Shown piece by piece: positions 36,291 to 46,996 of a stretch of DNA of 64,000 nt. Position 1 is the first letter of the stretch; every line of letters begins with the position of its first letter. Position numbers and translations under genes: made by a program. The notes under the pieces are model-generated. The model saw only the letters and a program-made list of their open reading frames with translations. It made no database searches and was not told where the DNA came from. Origin of the DNA: Ilyonectria destructans (taxonomy: Eukaryota > Ascomycota > Sordariomycetes > Hypocreales > Nectriaceae); assembly GCA_020740775.1 (NCBI GenBank), contig JAHEWK010000007.1, positions 2,604,001-2,668,000 of the forward strand, in the 5' to 3' direction.

Positions 36291-37736
36291 GGAGTACGCA
36301 ACGTTGGCGCCATGACAAGCCTGGTTGTTGCTCTGTGAACCCAACTCATCATCAATGCTGTTGACTTTTCCAAGACGAAGATCAGTGGAGCGGTGGACAA
36401 GATTGTTGTCCCAGCTGGTCGGAGCGTCGGGGACATTATCGATGAAGGCAAACGGGATGCCATTGCTCGTTTTGTCGACGCGGGCGGCTGTGCTACTTCT
36501 GGAGAGATCGTTGAGGTAGATACCATCCCGGAGCCATACTCTATGATGGGACATTCCGGCTGCTCGTTCGCGCTATTTCGGACATTTCGGGCGTAACGGC
36601 TCTGGCTGCAGATTGATCCACTGAACTGGAGGCATACGAGCCGGATGCAACCGTATCAGCTCATTCTCTCAAATTACGCAATGGCAAGTCCCAGGTGAGG
36701 AACGTTGTCAACCAAGATCTCAACGCATATACACCAGATATCCAAGAGGATGTGTGGAATCTCTCAGAAACCGATATCGATTTTCTCATCAGCGGAACTG
36801 GGGTGCTCGGTGTGGGCTGTATTGGCGAAGCTACGAATTATGAGGTAGCATTGAAGACGGCGCTCCGGGACGGGAGGGCCATCCGCATCGTATCCCCCGA
36901 GATTGTTCCTCCAGACGATGATATTTGTTCCGGATTGTGGATTGTAAGTGTTCCCAGAGGTTTGACTCACTCTCGCCGACGATTAGCAAATTTGGTTCCC
37001 TGATATTCACCTTCAGTCGAGGCATCTTCTAACCTCAACCTTTAGGGCGCGCCAACAATCTTCCTCGAGCGGCTTCCAGGCCTAAAGGAGTATGTCACGG
37101 AGTTTTTTTATGTCGAAAACACCACTGATCATCTGTTAGGCTTCCGGATGCGATCTATGCGCATCTCTCGGAAATTAGCCAATCCGACTTCTCTTATACA
37201 GTTCCCAGCGAAATTGGCGGCCCAAACGCGCTTGACGCGCTACTACTAGCCAGCCAACTTGGGAAGGCTGCTATAGACGCTGACCTTATGGGCCGAGCAT
37301 TTCCCAGAGCGTACATGCCGGTTTTTGGAATTCAAGGCATCAAGCTCACCCCTGCGGCAATGTCTGGTGGGAATGGCAATATCATCGTGGGTCGCCACCC
37401 ATAATCATGAAGAGATGACTAACTCCCGGGCTCAAAAGGAACTCAAGGATGCCAAGGACGATTTTTAGGCGGAGGAAATCCTGCGTGCCAACACTGGTGC
37501 ATTCAAGTCCATTGCAGGACTCTGCGTGAGGCCCTTGATTGGCGACGAGAGTAAACTGCTCATCCAGAATAGCTTCTCACTCGGTAAGTTCTTCGAACGC
37601 TACATCAAACCGTCTTTATTCAACTCCATGTTTTCCAGTCATACTATCAATATTATCACTGACTTACATATACATAGCATGGATGGTCGGTCGAAGCATG
37701 CACCTGGCCTGGCAGAAAAAAGCCGATGTTGCCTAG
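36291..37736 (+). pseudogene. Hydantoinase/oxoprolinase plus DUF917 protein, inactivated
   Basis: Two domains that are fused in a known fungal family are recognisable. First is a hydantoinase C-terminus (FSKTKISGAVDKIVVPAGRS, VGDIIDEGKRDAIARFVDAG, EIVEVDTIPEPYSM). Then comes DUF917: NLSETDIDFLISGTGVLGVG, YEVALKTALRDGRAIRIVSP, GAPTIFLERLPGL, EIGGPNALDALLLASQLGKA, LMGRAFPRAYMPVFGI and, after an intron near 37585-37678, WMVGRSMHLAWQKKADVA at the C-terminus. Stops (around 36596 and 37402) and frame changes break it. The N-terminal half of the hydantoinase domain is gone. DUF917 includes S-methylthiohydantoin desulfurases; the substrate here cannot be known. Confidence 0.75.
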
Positions 37737-37863
37737 AGTTCACGAGGAAATAGTTGATCTCTCTCGAGTCTATTCTTTCAGGAAGCCTTAAGAAGTTTAC
37801 CATCTTAGTTATCTCAGTATTCACCTCAACTCGCATGCCGTTCCTTCTCTCCACCATCGGCTG

Positions 37864-38134
37864 ATGTGGGGTGAATGTGGATGCACGACGTTACTTATAT
37901 CGGCGCTTCCCCCACATTGAGCTGAAACAAAACTCAAAGCAGACAAGCTGGATCGTGATCTGTTCGACTCCAAATTGGGATCTTCAGTTACTTTTCCCCT
38001 TCTGTATTCCAACAAACGATAAAGAGACATGGCAATAAACCGTGGGCTGGTAACTTAAATCGCCTACCCTAGACCGAAACGGACAATGAGCCCCACAAGA
38101 CCCCACATGGCGGGGTTTTGCCTCTGCCCCACAA
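37864..38134 (+). promoter_or_regulatory. Cluster of five CCCCACA motifs upstream of the Zn2Cys6 gene
   Basis: ATGTGGGG at 37864-37871, CCCCACAT at 37910-37917, CCCCACAA at 38091-38098, CCCCACAT at 38101-38108 and CCCCACAA at 38127-38134. They lie 190-460 bp upstream of the regulator start at 38325. The core also fits the CreA consensus SYGGRG. The extended form recurs in the other promoters of this cluster. Confidence 0.65.
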
Positions 38135-38324
38135 AGCAACCAGTCTCCAATTCCCCAAAGTCTCCTTTCTTGGGGGTCAGCTTTGGGGACGGGGTAGTAA
38201 ATCAACGAGAAACTTGAATCTATCTTATCATAAATTTCATGATCAGTAAAATCTGAATCTCTCTCAGAAATTGCAAATTGATCCCGCTGCTTCTCGATTA
38301 GCCTGGAATAGCAACGAACCGAAG

Positions 38325-40948
38325 ATGACGCCTGCTCCAATCGAAACACCAAATGGCGATACCTACACCCCCGTGAAAAAGATTCGAAAAAAGTCACCAA
38401 AGGCTTGCCTTTATTGCCGAGGACGCAAAATACGATGTGATGTCTCTCACTGCAACGGGCCATGCACGAATTGCCATCTTGACAATGAAAGATGCATTGT
38501 GGCCGCCAAAGCCTCGAGAAAGTAGGTAATTGCCCCTCGGCATACAGACCAAATACTGACCCAAAGCAGAGACCGCAAACGTCCCCAAGACAGAAGAGAG
38601 TTGTCATCTCGCACGTCTGTGTCATCTAGCCAGATGAGCGAAAGGACGAACCAGAACATCTCCACGTCCCCAGATACACAACATTCTATGTTTGAGCTTT
38701 TGGGTCAGTCACCGCCGACGACGGCACCCTTCAGCGGCTCTTCGACAGAAGCCACCGACAAGATCGAAACCGAACCATTCACGGACCCGAGCCAAACCAC
38801 AAAACAAGAACACGTTGCAGGATTTGAGAACCCGGACATAATGGGGACGCTGGGAGATGGTTCCAGTGCGGCCCCAACATCAAGTGCTCAAACATTGCGT
38901 TATAGCATTCCTTTCGGGGAGCCGCATGCCGCAGGTTCCAGTGGCGCCATGTCAAATGGGATACGAACAGCACTCTGCAGTTCTGTAATCGGAGAATTGC
39001 CTAGACGGAACCCGTTGGGGTTCGGTACGGACATTATTTACACGCATTTTCCATTCCTAAAAGTCTTCAACCTGCGCAGCATCGCGCCGGAAGATGTCAA
39101 CTACCTCGAAGTCAAGGGGTGTTTCAAAGTCCCTACGCAACCATTTCTCGATGAATTCATGCAGCAGTATTTTCTACATGCCCACCCGTTGTTGCCCGTT
39201 GTTCACGAAGCCCAATTCTGGGACATATATCGCAAAATTCCGAATGAGGAGGGTTCCGATGGCGATAGTCAGGCGTTTCCGCTCCTTGTCTTCCAAGCAA
39301 TGTTGTTCGTGGCCTGCAGCTTTGTTTCAAAGGATACCATCAAGGCATTGGGCTTCGCCAGCATCCAGCATGCTAGAAGTGTCTTCTATCATCGCACCAA
39401 GGCCCTGTATGATTTCGACTCTGAACGGTCGCCCCTTTATGTTGCCCAAGCGGCCCTCTTGCTTTCCTACCAGTCCCCATCCTCTGACCAGGCTGCGAGC
39501 AAGCCAGATACATTCTGGTTAAGCATCGCCATTGGAAGTGCGTTGCGAGCACAGGCTCACCAGTACCTATCAACAACACGAAAAATTGGATGGTCACAAG
39601 AGGCAAAGCGACACAACGCATTAAAGCGCTTATGGTGGTGTTGCGTTGTCCACGATCGAATCTTGGCAATTTCTTCAAGGCGGAGCATCCAAATTACTCG
39701 AGCCCATTTGGATATGCACCCTGACTTGGGATTCGACGATGATGACCTTGCGGATGAAATATACGGCTCGAAGGTGTACGATCCACCCACAAAGCGACGG
39801 TTGATTGGCATGTTTACGAAATTGGTTGAGATGTGTCTACTGTTGACTGATGTGTGTCCACTGCTATTCCCACTAGATGAGGGAATGGAGTTGGACACAG
39901 CCATTATCGCCACAAAGACCACGACGGTGCAGGAGTGCACTGTTGCATTAAGCCAATGGTATGACTCTACAACACTTCAATTTCCCGACGCTGGAGGAAA
40001 AGACAACAACAAAAAAAGAATCCTGCCAGACCCGGTGATGGTGAATGCTACTTTGATGTACATTTATTATCAGTATGTATTCCTTATCCTCCTTTGCCAT
40101 CCGCTTATTAACTTGACGCTTTGGAAGTTCAATCAGAGCCTCTTTATCACACCATCATATGCTACAGGCCGCAACCGCCATGCCAACGTCCCCCGACCAT
40201 GGTGAATCAGCATTAAACGATCACTGTGACCTCCAGGCCGCCGTTTCTGGGATCACTGGCTGCAAAAGAGAGTTAATCCGGCTAGGGTTAAGCCGATATC
40301 TTCCCGCGAGCGCGTGAGTTGCACCAGATGTGGAAATTCCAGATTCTCGGAATTACTAAAGCTTTGTATAGCATCTATTGCACTGCACTGCCACTCTTAC
40401 TTCATATCATTGACTTCAGACTCTCCAGGGGAACGTCGAAAGTGCAATTGAACCTCTTGATTGAAGCGATGAGAGTGTATGAGTCACAATACGAAGGAGT
40501 TCAGTGGGTTGGCGAGACAATTCAATTCATCATGGAATTACCACAGCTTTCGTCCTTGGTGGACAACATACCGCAACCAAACAAAAAATGGAGTGTCTGC
40601 CCACCGTTGGCTACCTGGACAGATATTCTAGCTTGTCAACCAAATTGCTACCTACAGCTGGCGCTGACAATGGATTTCAGCTTTAGCCAGGGCAGGTTAC
40701 CAGGCAACGGAGACTTCCCTCCCAGGCTGCAGGAGCTATTCTCCAGCCCAACGTCCAAATGGCTAGAAAACACAGAATTGGGCGTCGCGGAGGTCGAAGG
40801 GCTCGAAGTACAGCAAAATAGTCTACTCTTTGGCGAAATACCTCTGGAGACGACGCAGAGCGTGGAGGAGAATGACTACTTCTTTGATGAGTGGGTTATG
40901 CATGATCTGAATGGCTATGGAAATAACGAAGACTTGGGAATTAATTAG
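38325..40948 (+). CDS. Zn2Cys6 transcription factor
   Basis: Fungal binuclear zinc-cluster regulator. Exons 38325-38521, 38570-40072, 40137-40201 and 40293-40948 total 806 codons. The zinc cluster is ACLYCRGRKIRCDVSHCNGP then CTNCHLDNERC (residues about 28-58), preceded by a basic KKIRKKSPK stretch. The fungal-specific regulatory domain spans the middle (FLDEFMQQYFLHAHPLLPVV, AALLLSYQSPSSDQAASKPD, LKRLWWCCVVHDRILAISS). The acidic C-terminus (EENDYFFDEWVMHDLNGYG) may be an activation region. The third intron (40202-40292) removes an apparent stop and joins PTSPDHA to DIFPRARELHQMWKF. It sits at the left end of the aromatic cluster, next to the ALDH gene, and has five CCCCACA motifs upstream. 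Confidence 0.88.
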
Positions 40949-42119
40949 TGTCGTTAGATATCGGAGATAGTTCTTGAATCAAGCATACTCTTGAACCCCA
41001 CAACATAAAATTATATTATAGCGGATGGGAGCATGTGCTAATCTCTGTGATACAAGAGCTGTGAGACCGCTCCTAATGCGTACTTTCACCTTAAAATGTA
41101 TTGCTCATATGGACTCTCACACGAGCTGGAAATTAAATAAGAAAATTCAACTGGGCTCAGTCTAAAATACAGGTGTATGGAGCTCTAAATACCCGTTTCC
41201 TCCTAATATTTGCTCTAGTATTTCAGCCTACTACTCCCTCCGATCTTGGGCTTTTCATCTTAGTTCGGCCTAGACTATTATCGCGTAGCACCTCGGAAGT
41301 ATGCTCGCCTAGGGTTGGAAGAGGAGTTCTAATCAGCGGCTTGCACCGAGAGAACTTCACTGAGGCATTGGTCAATTTCATCGGCCCACATGCGGGATGA
41401 TCGACACTTGTAATCATATCCCGGGCCAAGACTAGAGACCCGTCAGTAAAGCCCTAACATTATAATGTTATTTGACTTCCGAGCTTGCGAAGGATCTCGG
41501 CACGCTTGTGTTCTTTGAAAAGATGCCGATGGACTTTTTGTTGCGATTCAGCTTTGCGGGTTAGTGGTTAATCTATTGGTGGTGAAGGATCGCTAACTTG
41601 GGGGAAAAAAACATGCACTTTCGCCTGGGCCACTTCTGCTGCCGCGATACGGCGCAAAAGGAGGTCCCCGTTGCCGTGTATCATCTCCTCGAACGAAGTG
41701 TTCAGCTTTGGCGATTTCCGCACTGACGCCACCTTGTTTGTGAGGTGTCATGATGCAGATAAATAGGCACTTTTGCTAACCCTAGGTCACTCAGGATCTG
41801 CGTGCAGTAAGGCTTCTACAGGTGGTAAGACTCTAGTAAAACCTGCTAGAATCCTTAACAAGTCCAGCACTCGAATTCTTTGCAAAAACCATATGTTGCT
41901 TACTTCGGTGCTCTGCCAACGCCGGACCTTTGAGGGGGGATGCATTGAAGCCGTTGTGAGCATGTCAACGCCACAGTTTTTGACAATGGAAGACATTGTC
42001 AAAGGGTTTACCAATGGAACGTACGCGTATTGGTGGAGTGGATTTAGAATGCCATGCATCCCCTTCGAAAGGTCAATGGATTGGTAATATCAGCGCCCTA
42101 AAAGATTGACATGTTCCGC
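40949..42119. other. Intergenic, no supported gene
   Basis: Frames at 41173-41400 and 41787-42059 (minus) show no family signature. Some blocks resemble former coding DNA but cannot be assigned. Confidence 0.45.
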
Positions 42120-42142
42120 ATGTGGGGATGCGGGGCGTGGGG
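42120..42142 (+). promoter_or_regulatory. ATGTGGGG and GTGGGG motifs upstream of ALDH
   Basis: ATGTGGGG at 42120-42127 and GTGGGG at 42137-42142, about 125-147 bp before the ALDH start. They are part of the recurring cluster motif. Confidence 0.6.
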
Positions 42143-42266
42143 CCATTGAACTATCGCAAAGGAGATCATTATCATCCCCATCTCCACGTGCCATACGACA
42201 ATAAGATGCCGTGTGTTAGCGCCCAGGGCTCTAATAATTTCTTCAATTCCTTCAAGGTTACCAATC

Positions 42267-43870
42267 ATGGCTATTTCCCCAGACTTTTTCACGTTCAACA
42301 ATGTTATTGCTGGCGAATGCCGGTCGAGTGAACGGACCGACAGAACCATCAACCCATCAGACCGAAAACCCCTTTGGGAGGTACCTGTCGCTTCAACACA
42401 GGATCTTAATGATGCAGTAGCTTCAGCCCAGAATGCCTTTGTCAAATGGTCGAAAACGAAGTGGTCGGACCGACAAAGTTATCTGGCGCGAGCTCGAGAT
42501 GTTCTCTTCCAGAATAGGGACCAGATGGCGCAGCTAATTGTACAAGAGGGTGGAAAGCCGGTAAGATGCTTAACTTCGTTGCTAAATATTTCTACTGACA
42601 ATATACAGCCTCAATTTGCGGCACTTGAAGTTGAGCATGCCTTGAACTTCTTGGATTTTTACAGTGAGTACTGCAAGTTCGTTTATGAATCAGATGTTGA
42701 CTATCCTACAGTAAATCACAGTCCAATCAAGACAGAGATAATGCAAGATGACAAAGACTTGACAATATCCGTGTCTTATACGCCATTGGGGGTCGTGGCC
42801 GCTATCTGTCCTTGGAACTACCCATTGGTACTTGCAATGGGGAAAATCTCGGCCGCACTGGTTACAGGAAACTGCGTCATCACAAAGCCATCGCCCTTTA
42901 CTCCATACAGTATCCTCAAGTTTACTGAACTTGTTCGTGACATCTTCCCGCCTGGAGTAATCCAGGCACTTCACGGAGACGCAAGTCTGGGACCAAGGAT
43001 TTGCCAACATCCGGATATCCAGAAGATCAGCTTCACTGGGTCTACCGCCACGGGCAAAAAGATCATGGAATCGGCGAGCAAAACCTTGAAGCGAGTTACT
43101 TTGGAGCTCGGTGGTAACAATGCGAGCATCGTGTGCTCTAACATTGATGTGGATATTGTTGCCCCACAGATTGCCTTGGGATCGTTCTTCAATTCCGGCC
43201 AACTGTGCGTGGCAAGCAAAAGAATATATGTTCACCAAGACATATATGACAAATTTCTGGCAAAGATGGTAGAGGTGGTTAAATCTTGGAAGGTGGGGCC
43301 TGCCACAATGCCTGGCATAATGTTGGGGCCACTGCAAAATGAAGCGCAGTACAGAATTGTCAAGGAATTCTTTCTTGACACGATGAAGAATGGGTATATG
43401 TTTGCGCTTGGGGGTCAGGATTTCAACACTACTGACAACTTTGTGATTGAACCGGCAATTGTCGCCAATCCACCAGATGACTCACTGGTTGTAACTGGTG
43501 AAGCCTTCGGTAAGCCTGGATCCTCGTCTCTGTGAGGCCGACATTGATACTGAAACATACCGCAGGTCCTATCGTGCCGGTTATGTCATGGTCTGACGAA
43601 GAGGATCTCATCAGAAGGGTGAACGCAACGACCACGGGTTTGGGAGGTGCTGTTTGGTCGAGCAACACAGAGGAGGCTCATCGCTTAGCTGCCTTGATTG
43701 ATGCCGGTACCATTTGGATCAATAGTTTTGAAAAGCCTCTCCCACAAGCCTTCTTTGCTGGCCGGAAGGAGAGTGGACTCGGTGGAGAATGGGGCAGTCA
43801 AGGGTTACTGTCTTATTGTAGTTCCCAGACTATTCACCACTACAAGGCCCCAGTCAGCCCTCACTTGTAA
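42267..43870 (+). CDS. Aldehyde dehydrogenase (NAD(P)+-dependent)
   Basis: Oxidises an aldehyde to the acid. Exons 42267-42560, 42609-43509 and 43566-43870 give 499 codons, a full-length ALDH. Motifs: PLGVVAAICPWNYPLVLAMG (cofactor fold), CVITKPSPFTPYS, FTGSTATGKKIM, the general-base Glu in TLELGGNNAS, and the catalytic Cys in FNSGQLCVASKRIYV. The start at 42267 is just before the conserved N-terminal FTFNNVIAGE segment. The protein ends SPHL, an extended PTS1-like tripeptide (PHL), so a peroxisomal location is possible. In the cluster it could oxidise a benzaldehyde or cinnamaldehyde made by the VAO homologue and ADH. This substrate assignment is inference. Confidence 0.9.
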
Positions 43871-44675
43871 TTTACTTAGATCCAATATGTCATTGTACAA
43901 AAAAAGACAGATTTGTTTGACTCGGAGTCTTCGAAACATGCTGCTCATCTGTTGACACAATCCCTTGTAATAGTTCGCCTAATCTCCAGCAATTTTTGTC
44001 ACCCAAGTCTAGTAAACTCTTCCTCTTCCAAAACGATATCCAAGGTCATATTAAGACTTGTTCATTGGAATTATTTCGTGATCGGGGTCAATACCAGAGA
44101 CAGAACTGGGGATGGCTTGTGCTACGTCCGCGGGAATGACATTGCAATGTGCCTGTTCGCGAGCAAGAGCGGCCTCAACATCAACACACCGACGGATATA
44201 TTCAGTGTCCGAGAAGACCTGGACGTGATGTGAGTATTAATGTGCAAATATTGCGGAACTATGAGTGGCATTGGGGGAGGGCTAAACAGTAGCTGTCCGC
44301 TTACACCACAGTTTTACAGCTAATGCCACTTTACGCGCAACAGAGTCGCCCGTCCATCGACTACAATGCACACCAAGTACGCACCTCTCGCATCTCGTCG
44401 GGACCAAATAAATTTTGGAATACGACTGAGTCGATCGCACTGACCGAGGCCATCGCCTGGCGGGCCTGGACTGGGAGTACCATTGCAATACGCGAAAACG
44501 CCCGACGCAGCTGAGGGCGACGACATGCCGTAACCATCAAACGACGGATAGACATTGTGGATAATCCAGCTTGAAATGATAATGAGTAGAACAATCCACT
44601 TAGTGATTTGTCTTATTTACCAAGGTTTCCACCAAGTGCCGAAGTGGTGATGTGGAAGCCATCTCAAAGTCGACG
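43871..44675. other. Intergenic, no supported gene
   Basis: Short frames on both strands lack family features. This is the distal promoter region of the dioxygenase gene. A TATA-like ctataaac lies at about 44873, 130 bp before that gene's start. Confidence 0.5.
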
Positions 44676-44688
44676 CCCCACGGTGGGG
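44676..44688 (+). promoter_or_regulatory. Inverted CCCCAC/GTGGGG pair upstream of the dioxygenase
   Basis: CCCCACGGTGGGG forms an inverted pair of the cluster motif, about 320 bp upstream of the dioxygenase start. TCCCACAT follows nearby at about 44710. A symmetric pair is unusual for a monomeric two-finger protein and could bind two molecules. Confidence 0.55.
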
Positions 44689-45005
44689 CCCATCACATTC
44701 TCCCACATGAGACGAGGCCACCGATCTGCCGGTCGAGGAACCGAGGAATGGGTCGACAGGCTAAATTCTCCGGGAGATTGTTACATCGTCTTGCTAATTA
44801 CGTACATCTCAACCAGGATATGTCAGGGCCCTCCGCATTACCTCCAAGGTGGTTGTGGAGACGGGCATCGGGCTATAAACACTCCCGCCACGACACTTGG
44901 CTGAGAGCTTAGCACCGCAGCCATCATATCTGCTCATCTTAGTCTATTTATCCCGTAGCTTACATACACTTACTTTCTTGCTACTTCCCTTCGTCCATTC
45001 TCACA

Positions 45006-46849
45006 ATGCCTTCCCTCGGCCGAACGCCAGCAACCGACCCGCAAAAGGTCTTCCACTACACAGACCTGCAGCGGAGCAAACCCACCCGCGAGAATGACCC
45101 CTACGACTACACGTGTGGCTGGGGGAACCGTCACCAGTCTGAAGTGCTTCCAGGGGCATTGCCTATAGCCCAGAACAACCCGCAAGACCGTGGGTATGGG
45201 CTGTATACTGAGGGTATCACCTCCTCGGCTTTTGCGGCGCCGCGTCATGTCAACATGAGCACGTACATGTACCGTGCTCGACCATCTGCTGCACACAGTA
45301 TGTCCATTCATTCGCTGGTCGGCATGTTAAGGCCTACCCACAAGTCCCCATGTACTCAAGCAGATTCCTAACCCAACACAGACGGCTACAGTCCAATTGA
45401 AAGCAAGTCGAACATCCAGAACTGTTTCCTCTCTCTCAACAAGGCCGTCGAAGCACTCCCAGAGCAAGCCGAATGGGCACCGTTCCCCCTCCCACCGAAC
45501 GATATCAGAACCGACTTCACCGACGGCCTACACACCCTTGCCGGCAGCGGCGACCCGAATCTACGAGAGGGCATCGCACTGTACGTGTACATGTTCAACG
45601 CCGACATGGTACAGCGGGCATACTGCAACACCGACGGCGACTTTCTCATCGCGCCACAGCTGGGCAGCCTCCACGTCCAGACCGAGATGGGCCTGTTATA
45701 CCTACAACCAGGCGAGATCTGTGTTATCCAACGTGGCGTGCGCTTCCGTCTGTCTCTCGGGGCTGGCAGCACCGCTGCTAGAGGCTACATCACGGAGGTT
45801 TGGGGGTCGATCTGGGAACTTCCTGATCTTGGCCCTCTTGGCGGGCATGGTCTGGCCAACCCTCGCGATTTCTTGTTTCCGCAGGCGTATATCGATGACG
45901 AGTTGCATTTGCCGTTCGAGATTGTTGTCAAGAACAATGGTAAGCACGTAGCCATCAAGCAGGACCACAGCCCTTTTGACGTTGTGGCGTGGCACGGAAA
46001 CGTCGTGCCTTACAAGGTAAGTCATCCCAACGCCATCGCTCAAGCCTCAGCTCACCATGGTACAGTACGACCTGACCAAGTTTGCGTCGCAAAATGCCAC
46101 GACGATCGATCACACCGACCCCTCAATCAACACGGTGTTGACCGCAAAGTCGCGCGACCCCAACTCGCCGCTGGCTGACTTCCTTTGGTTCGGTCCGCGC
46201 TGGGACGTTGCGAGCAACTCGTTTCGCCTGCCATACTTCCACCGCAATTCAGCCTCCGAGTTCCTCGCCTGTCTGTATGGTAATGGACTCGGTCGCTCCG
46301 ACGACTTCCAGCCGGGCGGAGGTAGTTACGAGGGTGGCCATACACCACATGGTGGGTTTGATGACGCGTATGTTGAAGAGGTCAAGTTGCAAGTCAATGA
46401 GCCGAGGAGAATTCTTGAAAGTATGTCAACTGTGCATCTTCTTCCCTAGCACATCCTTAGTGTAGTGGCCCGGCATTTGTGGATTTCCTGCTAATACGCA
46501 CCAGACCAAATGACCATCATGGTTGAGACAAGTCGAACATTCCTTTGGACCGAGTACGCCCGCGTAGGCTGCGGCACATTGCATCCCCAGGGTACCGACC
46601 CTAGAGTCTGGGATACACTTCCTGTAAGTATCGTATTTTGCGGGATGAGCACAACTCCATACACATACTCCAAGGGTGCGAGTCTGACCGTACTAATAGG
46701 ATCGTTTCTCGGCACATCCCGAGATCAAGAAGCTGTTGCAGCGCCGTAAAGACGACAAGGCTCGTGAGCGGGAATCCTTGGACTACTACCATGATTTTGA
46801 TCTCGCTGGGACACGCTTGAAGTCCGCAGCTACTAACGGGACCTCGTGA
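45006..46849 (+). CDS. Homogentisate 1,2-dioxygenase family protein
   Basis: Fe(II) ring-cleaving dioxygenase family (EC 1.13.11.5 type). Exons 45006-45297, 45382-46016, 46066-46420, 46505-46623 and 46700-46849 give 516 codons, slightly longer than the usual 440-480. Family blocks: YTCGWGNRHQSEVLPGALP, PQLGSLHVQTEMGLLYLQPG, CVIQRGVRFRLSL, FPQAYIDDE, FDVVAWHGNVVPYKYDL and iron-ligand region FRLPYFHRNSASEF plus FQPGGGSYEGGHTPHG, so the His, Glu and His ligands are kept. No maleylacetoacetate isomerase or fumarylacetoacetase lies next to it, unlike the canonical hmgA-fahA-maiA cluster. It is therefore likely a paralogue acting on another hydroquinone-type ring. The true substrate is unknown. Confidence 0.9.
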
Positions 46850-46996
46850 GGCCTCGGTAAACCTTGATGAGGCGTTATTGACAAGGGACATTCGTTGCCA
46901 TTTTTCAGACTTGCCATGTCGATTCAGCTTGTTATCTATACCTTCATCTTGTTCAGAATACTGAATTGCCTGCCTAGTGTACAATCATTACTTATT

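Noticed and set aside
40073..40292. Premature stop in the Zn2Cys6 regulator
   Set aside because: Two GT-AG introns (40073-40136 and 40202-40292) restore a continuous 806-codon frame reading through a typical fungal regulatory domain.
41787..42059. A 90-codon minus-strand frame between the regulator and ALDH
   Set aside because: It has no recognisable domain and overlaps equally plausible frames on the other strand, so I could not support it as a gene.
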